A DNA stretch of 64,000 nt from Clostridia bacterium (GTDB taxonomy: Bacteria > Bacillota_A > Clostridia > UBA1212 > UBA1255), in NCBI GenBank assembly GCA_017522515.1, contig JAFWZH010000235.1, positions 1 through 64,000 of the forward strand, given 5' to 3'. The notes below the pieces were generated by a model, which was not told where the DNA came from, did no database searches, and saw only the letters and a list, made by a program, of their open reading frames with translations. A program made the position numbers and the translations under genes. Below, one piece after another: positions 36,154 through 45,500 of the stretch. The stretch's first letter is position 1. Each line of letters opens with the position of its first letter.

Positions 36154-36852
36154 ATGTGGCCGTACTTTTATATTGATTATTGGTATATTGTGCTTGTGAT
36201 TCCCGTAATGATAGCATCGCTTATTATTCAAGGGATTATGAGATCTACGTATAAAAAGTACTCCTCCGTGTATGTGGGGGCAGGAGTTACAGGCGCAGAA
36301 ATGGCACAAAGAGTGCTTAGAGAGCATGGCGTAACGGATGTTGTGGTTACGGAAACAGGCGGAGAACTGACGGACCACTACGACCCTAAGAATAAGGTAA
36401 TTAAATTATCCTCAGAGGTTTACGGAGGTAGATCTGTTTCTGCATTGGGAGTAGCTTGCCATGAGGCAGGTCATGCGATTCAACACGCCAACAGTTATTT
36501 TCCACTTGTAGCACGAAATGCATTTGTACCAGTAGTAAATTTTTGCTCAGGGATTTCATGGTTTGTAATTCTTATTGGCATTTTTATGAGTTCGGATTTA
36601 ATGATTAATTTGGGAATCATACTTTTTGCATCAGCAGCAGTATTTCAATTCATAACATTGCCGGTTGAGTTCAATGCATCACGAAGAGCTGTTGCAGCAT
36701 TAAGAAGTAGCGGCAGACTTTCCGAAGAAGAAATAAGTGGGACAAAAAAGGTTCTTACAGCAGCAGCTATGACTTATGTAGCAGCCTTGGCCGCTTCCCT
36801 TGCAAGCTTGCTCAGATTGATATTAATTACAAGAGGCAATAGAAGACGATAA
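36154..36852 (+). CDS. YugP-family zinc metallopeptidase (membrane)
   Basis: 232 residues. It has an N-terminal membrane span (about 9-28), the zinc motif HEAGHAIQH near residues 109-117, two or three central/C-terminal membrane spans, and a conserved PVEFNASRRA block after them. These are the marks of the YugP/Zn_peptidase_2 family, membrane proteases of unknown target in Firmicutes. AGAGGTGAAAAGAGC precedes the ATG. It lies 24 bases before the dCMP deaminase gene and is probably co-transcribed with it. Confidence 0.85.
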   Translation: MWPYFYIDYWYIVLVIPVMIASLIIQGIMRSTYKKYSSVYVGAGVTGAEMAQRVLREHGVTDVVVTETGGELTDHYDPKNKVIKLSSEVYGGRSVSALGVACHEAGHAIQHANSYFPLVARNAFVPVVNFCSGISWFVILIGIFMSSDLMINLGIILFASAAVFQFITLPVEFNASRRAVAALRSSGRLSEEEISGTKKVLTAAAMTYVAALAASLASLLRLILITRGNRRR

Positions 36853-36876
36853 TCGTCAGTATTTAAGGAGTTTTAT

Positions 36877-37356
36877 ATGAAGAGAGAAGATTATTTAAAA
36901 TGGGATGAATATTTTATGGGAATAGCAATGCTTTCCTCTATGAGAAGTAAAGATCCTAACACCGGCGTAGGTGCTTGCATAGTGGGGAAGGACAACAGAA
37001 TACTTTCTTTGGGCTACAACGGAATGCCTATCGGTTGCTCGGACGATATCTTCCCGTGGGACAGAGATGGTGCACCGCTTGATACTAAGTATATTTATGT
37101 GTGCCATGCAGAGCTGAATGCAATTCTTAATTATAATGGCGGTCCACTTGCAGAAGCAAGAATTTATACAACACTTTTCCCGTGTAATGAGTGCACAAAA
37201 TCTATAATTCAAAAAGGCATAAAAGAAGTTGTATATATGTGTGATAAGTATGCAGATACAGATTCTGTTAAAGCGTCTAAAAGAATGATGGATGCCGCAG
37301 GTGTTACATATAGAATGTACATACCATCAGATAAAAAAATTGAACTGGATTTGTGA
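36877..37356 (+). CDS. Deoxycytidylate (dCMP) deaminase family protein
   Basis: 159 residues. Zinc-dependent cytidine-deaminase fold with CHAELNAIL (His and catalytic Glu) and PCNECTKSI (two Cys ligands), and an N-terminal NTGVGACIV block. The length and the insert between the motifs fit dCMP deaminase, which makes dUMP for dTTP synthesis; ComEB is the Bacillus relative. TTAAGGAG is 7-8 bases before the ATG. Confidence 0.88.
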   Translation: MKREDYLKWDEYFMGIAMLSSMRSKDPNTGVGACIVGKDNRILSLGYNGMPIGCSDDIFPWDRDGAPLDTKYIYVCHAELNAILNYNGGPLAEARIYTTLFPCNECTKSIIQKGIKEVVYMCDKYADTDSVKASKRMMDAAGVTYRMYIPSDKKIELDL

Positions 37357-37364
37357 TTTTGGGT

Positions 37365-37393
37365 TTTACTTTTTAAGCCTTACACGATATAAT
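37365..37393 (+). promoter_or_regulatory. Likely promoter of serA
   Basis: TTTACT (37365-37370), 17 bases, perfect TATAAT (37388-37393). The -35 box lies inside a TTTTACTTTTT run that resembles the palindrome half-sites elsewhere in the window. I see no T-box. Confidence 0.55.
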
Positions 37394-37439
37394 AAGAAGA
37401 AATATAACTTTTTTAGTTAGTTGAGAGGAAGATGTATTT

Positions 37440-39056
37440 ATGAAGATTATAGTAACCGAGAGTATAGCACTTGAGGGTATAGAACATTTAAAAAGCAAAG
37501 GCTTTGATGTTGATGTTAAATTCGGTATCAGCAGAGAAGATCTTCTTGAGATAATCGGTAATTATGACGCTTTGATTGTGCGCAGTGTAACAAAGGTTAA
37601 TGAAGAGCTTATGGAAAAGGCTCCTAACCTTAAAGTTGTGGGCAGAGCCGGCAATGGTGTAGATAATATCGATCTTAAAGCAGCTACTGCAAGAGGTATT
37701 ATCGTTGTAAATACACCTGAGAGCAATATTATGGCAGCTGCAGAATTAGCTGTAACACACGCGTATGCAATATTCCGTAACTTGATCCAGGCGGTAACAG
37801 CAGGAAGGAATAAAGACTTCCGCAGAGGTAAATTTATTGGTAATGAATTAGATGGCAAAACAGCAGGAATAATCGGTTTGGGAAGAATCGGTTCCATTGT
37901 TGCCAGAAAATTGATGGGTTCAAATATGAGAGTAATTGCGTATGACCCATATATCGGTGATGAGAAATTTAATCAAATGGGTGTTGAACGTTGTGCAACA
38001 TTGGAAGACCTTCTTAAGCAGGCAGACCTTATTACGTTGCACACACCAAAAACTCCGGAAACATACGGCATAATAGGAGAAAAAGAGTTGGCCTTATGTA
38101 AAGACGGTGTTCGTATCGTTAATGCAGCAAGAGGTGGTCTTGTAAACGAAAAGGCACTTTATGATGCTCTTGTGTCAGGTAAGGTTGCAGCCGCAGCACT
38201 TGATGTACTTGATCCTGAGCCGAATTACAACAAAAAACCTGAGGAACAAGATTATGAAAATCCTTTGCTTACATTAAATAACTGTATAGTAACACCTCAC
38301 CTTGGAGCATCTACAGATGAGGCAAATTACAATGTAGGAACGGCAGTAACAAAACTTGTAGGTGAGGCACTTGAAGGCAAAATGGTGCCGGCCGTTAATA
38401 TGCCACAAGTAAGCGGCGGTAATTTAGAAGAAATTAAACCGTATCTTGATCTTGCTGAAGCACTAGGCAGAATTTATTTCCAAACAGAGAAGAAACCTCT
38501 TAAGAAAATAGAGGTAATATACAGCGGTGACTTGGCCAAGGAAGATGTTGTCACAGGATTGTACACATTATCAGTTGCTAAGGGCTTACTTAGCGTTATA
38601 GTACCTACGAGAGTAAACTATGTTAATGCGAAGAATATGCTTGAATCAATGGGAATTGCATTGGTTGAGAGCAAATCAACATATCTTGAAAAGTATACAA
38701 ACCTTATTACCGTTCGCTTTATAAATGATGAGAAAACACTTTCTGTTTCCGGTACTGTATTTGCAAAGAGTGAACTTAGAATTGTAGAATTTTACGGATA
38801 TAAGCTTGACTTTGAGCCAACAGCCAATGTTCTCGCAATTCAAAACAGAGACATTCCCGGTGTTATAGGTAAAATTGGTACTGTGTTGGGTGATAGAGGT
38901 GTAAATATTGCTGCAGTTCAATGGAGCCGTAAAGAAATAGGTTCAAAAGCTGAGGCTTTTGTCAGCGTTGACCAACCTGTTTACGATAAGACAATGCAGG
39001 CACTGCTTGAAATTGACGGAGTGTTAAAGGTTTCAAATATTAATTTCTTTGCTTGA
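37440..39056 (+). CDS. serA: D-3-phosphoglycerate dehydrogenase, long form
   Basis: 538 residues, the long form with catalytic, NAD-binding, ASB and ACT domains. It oxidises 3-phosphoglycerate in the first step of serine synthesis. Seen: IIGLGRIGSIVA for NAD (about 147-158), NAARGGLVNE with the active arginine, and TPHLGASTDEA with the catalytic histidine (about 284). The C-terminal ACT domain (about 460-538; IPGVIGKIGTVLGDRGVNI) usually binds serine for feedback. AGAGGAAG precedes the ATG. No serC or serB is near. Confidence 0.96.
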   Translation: MKIIVTESIALEGIEHLKSKGFDVDVKFGISREDLLEIIGNYDALIVRSVTKVNEELMEKAPNLKVVGRAGNGVDNIDLKAATARGIIVVNTPESNIMAAAELAVTHAYAIFRNLIQAVTAGRNKDFRRGKFIGNELDGKTAGIIGLGRIGSIVARKLMGSNMRVIAYDPYIGDEKFNQMGVERCATLEDLLKQADLITLHTPKTPETYGIIGEKELALCKDGVRIVNAARGGLVNEKALYDALVSGKVAAAALDVLDPEPNYNKKPEEQDYENPLLTLNNCIVTPHLGASTDEANYNVGTAVTKLVGEALEGKMVPAVNMPQVSGGNLEEIKPYLDLAEALGRIYFQTEKKPLKKIEVIYSGDLAKEDVVTGLYTLSVAKGLLSVIVPTRVNYVNAKNMLESMGIALVESKSTYLEKYTNLITVRFINDEKTLSVSGTVFAKSELRIVEFYGYKLDFEPTANVLAIQNRDIPGVIGKIGTVLGDRGVNIAAVQWSRKEIGSKAEAFVSVDQPVYDKTMQALLEIDGVLKVSNINFFA

Positions 39057-39099
39057 TTTTAGTTAGAGATAATATAATTGATTTAAAAGGGGTAAATTT

Positions 39100-40077
39100 A
39101 TGCCTATAGAGAATTTAGATACCGGAACGATTCTTTCACAAATACTTATTCTGTTTGTTTTGGCGGCAGTTGGTTTTGTAAGCGGTAAAACCGGATATCT
39201 TCCTGATAAAGCAGGTGGTATTGTATCTAAATTGGTAATGAGAATTACCATGCCTGCATTGATATTAAGTAAAATGCTGTCTGCCGATTTTTCGGCAGAC
39301 AATTATTTTGATGGTTTGAGGCTTGTGATTATCGCAATGATAACTTTGTTGTTGGTTTTTGCTATCACAAGACCATTTACCAAACTCATGAAAATACCTG
39401 AAAAGTCGCGAAATGTTTACTGTATGCAGGCACTTTTTGGTAATGTAATATTTTTTGCTTTTCCTTTGTTTCAAGCTCTGTTTGGAGATATCGGCGTATT
39501 ATATGCTTTGTTTTTTAATATTGGAAATGACGTTTTACTTTGGACTTTAGGCGTGTATTTGGCAGGTAAGCATAAGGGCGGAGGCTTTGGCAATGCATTA
39601 AAGCATATTTTTAATATGAATATGATTATGTTTATTATTGGATTAATACTTGCATTTACAGGTTGGAATCACAAACTTCAAGGTGGAGTAATATACCAAA
39701 CGGCAGATATGATAGGTAAGGCCACAAGTCCGCTTTCTATGATTTTCGTAGGACTTGTAATGGCCGGAGCAAAAGGTTTATTTAAAAACTTCGGCAAAAA
39801 AATGCTTTCTGTTGTGTTGACACTTCAAAAACAGTTAATAATACCTGTGGTGGCAGGTTTAATTATGCTTGTTGCAGTAAAACAAGGCTTGATATCAGAT
39901 GTTGTTATGATGGTTGCCGTCATGCAGCTTGCGATGCCTGTTGGTACTTTGACTGTTTCAATTGCGGCGGAATACGACTCAGACTATCAAATGGCAGCAG
40001 ACAGTGTGTTTGTGTCAACTTTATTATCGATTATTACATTGCCGCTGATTGCATATCTCTTAAAATTGGTGCTTTAA
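39100..40077 (+). CDS. AEC-family (auxin efflux carrier type) transporter
   Basis: 325 residues with about ten membrane spans. AAVGFVSGKTGYLP and IVSKLVMRITMPALI at the N-terminus and MPVGTLTVSIAAEY near the C-terminus match AEC carriers, which move organic acids or amino acids. AAAAGGGG precedes the ATG. It follows serA by 43 bases without a terminator, so it may be co-transcribed, but a role in serine or hydroxy-acid traffic is only suggested by that position. Confidence 0.85.
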   Translation: MPIENLDTGTILSQILILFVLAAVGFVSGKTGYLPDKAGGIVSKLVMRITMPALILSKMLSADFSADNYFDGLRLVIIAMITLLLVFAITRPFTKLMKIPEKSRNVYCMQALFGNVIFFAFPLFQALFGDIGVLYALFFNIGNDVLLWTLGVYLAGKHKGGGFGNALKHIFNMNMIMFIIGLILAFTGWNHKLQGGVIYQTADMIGKATSPLSMIFVGLVMAGAKGLFKNFGKKMLSVVLTLQKQLIIPVVAGLIMLVAVKQGLISDVVMMVAVMQLAMPVGTLTVSIAAEYDSDYQMAADSVFVSTLLSIITLPLIAYLLKLVL

Positions 40078-40084
40078 TATTATT

Positions 40085-40113
40085 TTGACAATCAATTATA
40101 AAATTGATATATT
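40085..40113 (+). promoter_or_regulatory. Promoter of tRNA-Arg
   Basis: TTGACA (40085-40090), 17 bases, TATATT (40108-40113), 14 bases before the tRNA. Confidence 0.7.
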
Positions 40114-40127
40114 AAAAATGTTTTTAT

Positions 40128-40202
40128 GTCCCGGTGGTCTAATGGATACGATAATAGACTCCGACTCTGTTGATATGGGTTCGATTCCCGTCCGGGATAC
40201 CA
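40128..40202 (+). tRNA. tRNA-Arg (anticodon CCG)
   Basis: 75 bases with acceptor stem GTCCCGG/CCGGGAT (first pair G-U), anticodon stem ATAGA/TCTGT around loop CTCCGAC (anticodon CCG), T-arm with GGTTCGATTCC, and encoded CCA. No terminator separates it from tcdA, so the two may share a transcript. Confidence 0.93.
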
Positions 40203-40228
40203 TTTTTATTTAAATAGGCGGCATAATA

Positions 40229-40936
40229 ATGTTTGATTTTACAGAAAGAACAGAGCTTCTTATAGGAAGTGAAAATGTAAAGAGACTTGAAAAGGCCTCT
40301 GTGCTTGTTTTCGGTGTAGGTGGAGTGGGCTCATACTGTGTGGAGGCTCTTGCCAGAGCCGGAATAGGTCGGTTTGCTCTTTTTGATGGCGATGTGGTCA
40401 GCAAATCAAACATTAACAGGCAGCTTATAGCACTTCACAGCACAGAAGGAAAGTTTAAGTGCGAAGTTGCACGTCAAAGAATTCTTGATATTAATCCTGA
40501 TGCCAAAGTAGAAGTATTCAATGAGTTTTATACTTTGGGAAATGCAGACTGTATTGATTTTTCGGGATTTGATTATGTTGCAGATGCAATAGATATGATT
40601 TCGTCAAAACTTTTAATAGTAGAAAAAGCAAAAAAAGCAGGCGTGCCTGTTATTTGTGCGATGGGAGCAGGAAATAGACTTGACCCTACAGGCTTTACGG
40701 TTACGGATATTTATAACACGAAAGATTGTCCTCTCGCCAGAGTTATGCGCAGAGAATTGAGAAAGAGAAACATAACAGATTTAAAGGTTGTTTTCTCCTC
40801 AGAAAGTCCATATAAAGAATTTAATAAGACAGCAGACTCACAAACACCTGTAATTGCAAGTGTATCTTTTGTTCCGTCTGCGGAGGGGCTTATTATGGCT
40901 TCTGAGATTATTAAGGACATTATTACTTTGCCTTGA
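40229..40936 (+). CDS. tcdA: tRNA threonylcarbamoyladenosine dehydratase
   Basis: 235 residues, ThiF/MoeB/HesA E1-like fold. FGVGGVGSYCVEALAR binds ATP, NINRQLIA carries the conserved Arg, and DCPLARVMRRELRKR contains the expected Cys region. TcdA (YgdL) uses ATP to cyclise t6A to ct6A in tRNAs that read ANN codons. The ribosome site TAGGCGGC is modest. It sits 26 bases after a tRNA gene, a fitting neighbour for a tRNA-modifying enzyme, though this may be chance. Confidence 0.9.
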   Translation: MFDFTERTELLIGSENVKRLEKASVLVFGVGGVGSYCVEALARAGIGRFALFDGDVVSKSNINRQLIALHSTEGKFKCEVARQRILDINPDAKVEVFNEFYTLGNADCIDFSGFDYVADAIDMISSKLLIVEKAKKAGVPVICAMGAGNRLDPTGFTVTDIYNTKDCPLARVMRRELRKRNITDLKVVFSSESPYKEFNKTADSQTPVIASVSFVPSAEGLIMASEIIKDIITLP

Positions 40937-40961
40937 TATACAAATTATTTTGGGTTATACT
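40933..40961 (+). promoter_or_regulatory. Promoter of the 985-residue lipoprotein gene
   Basis: TTGATA (40933-40938), 17 bases, TATACT (40956-40961), overlapping the end of tcdA. Confidence 0.6.
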
Positions 40962-40971
40962 GTCCGGACAG
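40960..40971. promoter_or_regulatory. CTGTCCGGACAG palindrome, possible operator
   Basis: A perfect 12-base palindrome that begins in the -10 box and covers the expected transcription start. A repressor bound here would block initiation. The regulator is unknown. Confidence 0.4.
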
Positions 40972-40987
40972 ACAGGAGTGAATTTAC

Positions 40988-43945
40988 ATGAGCAAAAATA
41001 AGAAAAACAGGATTTCCGTTATTGCAGCATCAATTACATTGCTTGCAGGTTTTTGTGTCGGTATTTCGGCTTGTCAAAAAATAACGCCGACTATTGACAA
41101 TACTCCTAAATACGACGTGGGAATAATTAAAGGAACGCAAATCGGTTCTTATCCTGTGAACAAAGATAGTTCTTTATCGCAAACATTTGCTTATGCAAAT
41201 AGTATTGCCAACAGGGTACAAGGTTTTTATACAAATGAAGCGAGAACAAGTTATGCATTGCAAAACACTACTATGAGCCTTATTCATAGACTTAGCGGTG
41301 CAGACAAATTTGTAGTATCGGCCATATCAAATTCAAAAGGTGTAGCCTATGCCACTGATACCCTTGACGTTTATGTTAAAGACTTAAATGGCGATGTGTT
41401 TTTTGCCGGAGAATCCTTTGAAGAAGGTAGAATGAATACAACCAGATTAGGATATTACTATTACGAGACACATATACGTGACTTGGAATTTGCAAAAACA
41501 AATTCACATGTAGATTATGAAAAGACTTCCGAAATAAAGTTGGGTGACCATTGGGAATCAAATCAAATGTCAAAACCTGTTTATAAGAAATCTGCACTCA
41601 AAGTTAAAGCAGAAAATACAGTAGACCCATACGTTTTTGTGAACAATATAAGTATTCCGGCAGAGGAATATAATGCAATTCTTATAGAAATGAAAGCTAC
41701 CGGCAATACAACAGCAGGCGATTTATATTTCTATACAGGACGTACACAAGGCTTTAATGCAGAGCAAAGAGCGTCTTTTAAAATAAATTCAGACGGTAAA
41801 TATCATACATACCTTGTGGATTTAACATCGTCAGGTATTGACAAGACGAATTTGAACGGTGTACGTTTTGATATGGGTGCATCCGTTGGAGATGAATTCG
41901 AAATTAAATCTGTAAAGGCTGTGAAGACAAGTAATGACACCGTATCATATAAGGTAGATAAAACATATCATACTTACTCAGATAAAATGCATCAAGAATA
42001 TACTCTTGTAAAAAAAGCAGATGGGAAAAATTATGATTTTTCAGAATTTGGTATTGAGCTGAAAATTCCCAAGGAGAATGTGCTTGAATATAAAATCAGC
42101 TATGCACAAGATAATAAAACTGTGGAATATGTGGCAGTCATTGTTAAAGACGTTGGTGTAATAGGATTTATTATGCCGGTGGATTCCGTAGGATATAATG
42201 TAACTGTTACAGAAGAGGAAGGTTTCGTTGTAGTCAGACAATTTTGCAAAGATAATGTCATTGGTAGCAGAGTATATAATGATGACAGTCAAAATTACGA
42301 CGGAATTATTGCGGCTGCCTACGAAGAACGAAATCCACTCACGGAAATTGGTGTTCAATCAGAAAAAACAGTAAATGCCAAATTTATAAAATATGACACA
42401 ATGAGAGGTTCCTACAAATTCACCTGCAGAGGCACCGATTTCAGTACAGCTTATTACAAAAAGCCGGATTACCATTACACAACAGGCGTGACCATTCAGA
42501 ATAAATCTTCTCAGAACAGGAAGCTTTATATGTGGATGTCGGGAGAGTCCGGCGCGTTGGAATGTGCAACGGTGACAGATTCAGAAGGCAGACTTATGCC
42601 GATTCCGGTGCAGGTTTCTAAAAATTTCTCAGGCGAGAAAGAAGAACCCTTTTACGATCCCAATGATACAGGATACGGAGATTCTTTTGTTCCGATTGAT
42701 ATTGCGGCAGGGCAGACTTTGGAATATTCTTTGCATCATTTGTATCAAAATTGGGGAGTGTATCCTCTAAAACAGATTTCGTCAATACAATTTCATATTT
42801 CATACTATCATTTATCTACAGGTGTTACAGAGTCCAATTGCATTGCACCGTATTATGTTTTCGGCAAGGATTTATGGACGCTTCCCGATTTCAGAGGTTG
42901 CAGCGGTACCATGTGGGACTCTCAGCCACAGTATAATTCCGTAGGCAGATTGAGGTTTGTGTCCTATATGAATAAGGGGCTTATTGAAGGTACGGAATAC
43001 ACAGGCACGGTTATTCATTCTGCGGGGCCTACTTATGCAGATATAGAATACAGTTATATTTCAGATTGCGGCTCATACAAATACACACTTCGCCACGTTG
43101 AATTTCCGCAAAATGACGAAAACAGAACGTATTATACATTGTCACTGGAATTTTTAGAGGATTTAAGCATTAAAGATGTAAAGAAAAACTTTACACTCTT
43201 TAGCTTTGACGGGCGCTCCGAATCTTTTGATATGATGAGTTATACAAATGAAAAGGGCGAAGTTATTCGTAAAGACATAGACAAGACAAAGACCTTTGAG
43301 GAGATCATAAATATTGGCAAAAAACATCCTTTCTTTTCTTATTACGGATTAAATAACAAGGACACTGCAATTATGAATTTTGCCTATATCATGAAAGATT
43401 ATAATATACAAATAAATGGTAAGGAATGGAACGGAGATTTTGTACTTCGCAACAGATTTGACGGTGGATTAAATTATGGTGAATTATCTTTAAATGAAGA
43501 AGATATAATGTTTAAAAAAGGCGACTATATCAATATTGACTTCATATTGCTTCCTTGGGGCGACGGTATTGAAACCACAGACGAGAACGTTCAGTATGTA
43601 AGGCAGGATTCCGTATTTAATCCCATTAAAATTACCGCAACTAAAGGAACCGTTGTAGAGGATGAGTATATTCCGAAGGTGCTGGCAGTAGATAACGCAG
43701 CAGAGTTTAAGCTTTCGGGAGGCAGAAACAGAATCGTCGTCATAGTCGACGGAATGCGCTCGCTTAATGGCATTTCGGTACAGGAATTTGCCGGCGGAAA
43801 GTGGACGGATTATGCGTTCCAAAAGAACAATTATGATGGCTATCAGATTATTTATAAAGAGGATGGCACATATAGTTACGCTTTTGTTGTGGAAATGGAC
43901 AATAATGGCAAAGAAAGAGTATTTAAAGTAACTGCAAAGCAGTAA
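40988..43945 (+). CDS. Large lipoprotein, probably carbohydrate-related, unknown function
   Basis: 985 residues. Signal peptide with lipobox GISAC at about residues 25-29. I do not recognise the whole. Residues about 195-320 look like a jelly-roll carbohydrate-binding domain (YVFVNNISIPAEEYNAILIE, DLYFYTGRTQG, FEIKSVKAV). The rest is beta-rich with many aromatic residues, and a C-terminal sandwich (residues about 890-985). No catalytic motif is obvious. It may be a surface enzyme or binding protein for a glycan, as in other gut Clostridia. It has its own promoter with a palindrome over the start site. ACAGGAGTG precedes the ATG. Confidence 0.65.
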   Translation: MSKNKKNRISVIAASITLLAGFCVGISACQKITPTIDNTPKYDVGIIKGTQIGSYPVNKDSSLSQTFAYANSIANRVQGFYTNEARTSYALQNTTMSLIHRLSGADKFVVSAISNSKGVAYATDTLDVYVKDLNGDVFFAGESFEEGRMNTTRLGYYYYETHIRDLEFAKTNSHVDYEKTSEIKLGDHWESNQMSKPVYKKSALKVKAENTVDPYVFVNNISIPAEEYNAILIEMKATGNTTAGDLYFYTGRTQGFNAEQRASFKINSDGKYHTYLVDLTSSGIDKTNLNGVRFDMGASVGDEFEIKSVKAVKTSNDTVSYKVDKTYHTYSDKMHQEYTLVKKADGKNYDFSEFGIELKIPKENVLEYKISYAQDNKTVEYVAVIVKDVGVIGFIMPVDSVGYNVTVTEEEGFVVVRQFCKDNVIGSRVYNDDSQNYDGIIAAAYEERNPLTEIGVQSEKTVNAKFIKYDTMRGSYKFTCRGTDFSTAYYKKPDYHYTTGVTIQNKSSQNRKLYMWMSGESGALECATVTDSEGRLMPIPVQVSKNFSGEKEEPFYDPNDTGYGDSFVPIDIAAGQTLEYSLHHLYQNWGVYPLKQISSIQFHISYYHLSTGVTESNCIAPYYVFGKDLWTLPDFRGCSGTMWDSQPQYNSVGRLRFVSYMNKGLIEGTEYTGTVIHSAGPTYADIEYSYISDCGSYKYTLRHVEFPQNDENRTYYTLSLEFLEDLSIKDVKKNFTLFSFDGRSESFDMMSYTNEKGEVIRKDIDKTKTFEEIINIGKKHPFFSYYGLNNKDTAIMNFAYIMKDYNIQINGKEWNGDFVLRNRFDGGLNYGELSLNEEDIMFKKGDYINIDFILLPWGDGIETTDENVQYVRQDSVFNPIKITATKGTVVEDEYIPKVLAVDNAAEFKLSGGRNRIVVIVDGMRSLNGISVQEFAGGKWTDYAFQKNNYDGYQIIYKEDGTYSYAFVVEMDNNGKERVFKVTAKQ

Positions 43946-43980
43946 AATATTTTAATATTTAGAATTAAGAGGTGTTTAAA

Positions 43981-44367
43981 ATGTTAGAAAAAGGTATAAC
44001 AGGAAAACAAAAGGTGATAGTGGACAACACAAATACAGCGGAGGTTTACGGGAGCGGTGATTTACCGGTGTTTGCTACGCCTGCAATGATTGGACTTATG
44101 GAGTTTACAGCGTCAAGAAGTGTCGCTGAACATCTTGAAAAAGGTCAGTCTACCGTGGGCACCATTGTGAATGTGAAGCATTTAGCAGCGACTCCCGTGG
44201 GAATGGAAGTTTACTGTGAAAGTGAACTTGTTGAAATAGACAGGAGAAGACTTGTTTTTAATGTTAAGGCCTACGATGAGTGCGGTTTAATTGGAGAGGG
44301 AGTTCACGAACGTTTTATAATAGATGTAGAGAAATTCATGGGAAAAACGAATGGCAAGAAAGCGTAA
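43981..44367 (+). CDS. FlK-like hot-dog thioesterase
   Basis: 128 residues from ATG 43981, with AGAGG 8 bases upstream; a GTG at 43972 overlaps that site. Hot-dog fold of the fluoroacetyl-CoA thioesterase kind: ATPAMIGLMEFTASRSVAEHL forms the central helix with Glu, and VGTIVNVKHLAATPVG carries the conserved His. In most bacteria such proteins hydrolyse unknown acyl-CoA substrates; resistance to fluoroacetate need not be implied. Next to the PAP2 gene by 12 bases. Confidence 0.8.
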   Translation: MLEKGITGKQKVIVDNTNTAEVYGSGDLPVFATPAMIGLMEFTASRSVAEHLEKGQSTVGTIVNVKHLAATPVGMEVYCESELVEIDRRRLVFNVKAYDECGLIGEGVHERFIIDVEKFMGKTNGKKA

Positions 44368-44379
44368 AAGGAGAAAAGC

Positions 44380-44937
44380 ATGGATTGGGAATTTGCTGTA
44401 CTTGATTTTATAAGAGAAACTTTCTCGTGTAAAGCCATGGACGTGATTATGCAGGCAATTACTTTTCTTGGAGAAGCCGGTTGGTTGTGGATAGCTTTGG
44501 GATTAGTTTTGGCAATTATACCAAAAACAAGAAAAATGGGGATTACAATATTGGGAGCGCTTATTTTGAGCTTGATATTCTGCAATATAACGCTTAAACC
44601 TATTGTTGCGAGAATCAGACCGTATGATCTAAAAGAAGGAATAGATATTATTCTTAAAAGCAAACCTTCGGATTTTTCGTTCCCGTCAGGGCATACATCT
44701 GCTTCTTTTGCTGCTGCTGTAGCAATATTTGCCTGTAATAAGAAGTGGGGTTCATGGGCGTTGGCTCTTGCTGCAGTGATTGCATTTACAAGACTATATC
44801 TTTATGTGCATTTTCCGACAGACGTATTGGCAGGAGCTGTATTAGGAACGCTTTGCGGAGTGATTTCATACTATGTTGTGAAGTTTTGCTATCAAAAGTT
44901 TTATGGCAAAAGGAGTGAAAACAATGCGTCTGCGTAG
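44380..44937 (+). CDS. PAP2-family membrane phosphatase
   Basis: 185 residues with five or six membrane spans. All three PAP2 motifs are seen: KPIVARIRP, FPSGHTSA, and TRLYLYVHFPTD with the second catalytic His. Members remove phosphate from undecaprenyl pyrophosphate or from phosphatidyl lipids. AAAAGGAG lies before the ATG. It overlaps the next gene by 14 bases, so they are translated together. Confidence 0.88.
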   Translation: MDWEFAVLDFIRETFSCKAMDVIMQAITFLGEAGWLWIALGLVLAIIPKTRKMGITILGALILSLIFCNITLKPIVARIRPYDLKEGIDIILKSKPSDFSFPSGHTSASFAAAVAIFACNKKWGSWALALAAVIAFTRLYLYVHFPTDVLAGAVLGTLCGVISYYVVKFCYQKFYGKRSENNASA

Positions 44938-45412
44938 AGTTGTTTGTTACTTTTGTTTGTCGCTTTTATCCGTCATTATCTTTAGCGGATGTGAAGCTTC
45001 AAATGTTGTGTTTTCTTCAAAAGGAATGTCAATTACTTTAACAGAAGATTTTGTGGAGAACAAAGAATATTATGGTATGGTATATTATGATTCTGAAGAG
45101 GCACAAGTGTATGTGGCAAAAGAAGAATTTTCTGTATTGGAAGAGAAAGGTGAAAAAACGGACTTTAATTTAGAAGAATATGCTAATTTTTTACTTAAAT
45201 CAATATCTGTTACTGCAGAAATAAAAAATGATGATGGTTTGGTTTATTTTGAATACTCCAAGAAACCGGAGAATATTTCGTATAATTATTTCGTTACCGT
45301 GCATAAGACAGATGATGCTTTTTGGTTCTTTCAGTTCTCTTGTGAAAGTTCATTAATAGGCGAGTACAGACCTTTGTTTAAAACATGGGCGAAAACAATA
45401 GTTTTTGATTGA
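44924..45412 (+). CDS. Small lipoprotein, unknown function
   Basis: 162 residues from ATG 44924, with AAAGGAG 7 bases upstream inside the PAP2 gene. Signal peptide with lipobox IFSGC (about residues 19-23). The mature part is a single small alpha/beta domain with SKGMSITLTEDF near its start and a C-terminal FFQFSCESS then TWAKTIVFD, the shape of PsbP-like or DUF-type sensor lipoproteins. I cannot name the family. Overlap with the PAP2 gene hints at a shared envelope task. Confidence 0.7.
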   Translation: MRLRRVVCYFCLSLLSVIIFSGCEASNVVFSSKGMSITLTEDFVENKEYYGMVYYDSEEAQVYVAKEEFSVLEEKGEKTDFNLEEYANFLLKSISVTAEIKNDDGLVYFEYSKKPENISYNYFVTVHKTDDAFWFFQFSCESSLIGEYRPLFKTWAKTIVFD

Positions 45413-45437
45413 CTTTTTAGCTGTTTATAAGTAAACT
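45409..45437 (+). promoter_or_regulatory. Likely promoter of the DPDAT-repeat surface protein
   Basis: TTGACT (45409-45414), 17 bases, TAAACT (45432-45437), overlapping the end of the lipoprotein gene. Confidence 0.45.
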
Positions 45438-45500
45438 ATATGAAGTATATGCAGAGTTATTAAATTAAGAAATAATCTGTTATTATTAGGAGGTAAAAAA

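Noticed and set aside
43981..44367. Fluoroacetate-resistance function for the FlK-like thioesterase
   Set aside because: The fold is recognisable but the substrate-specific residues cannot be judged, and most family members have other substrates.
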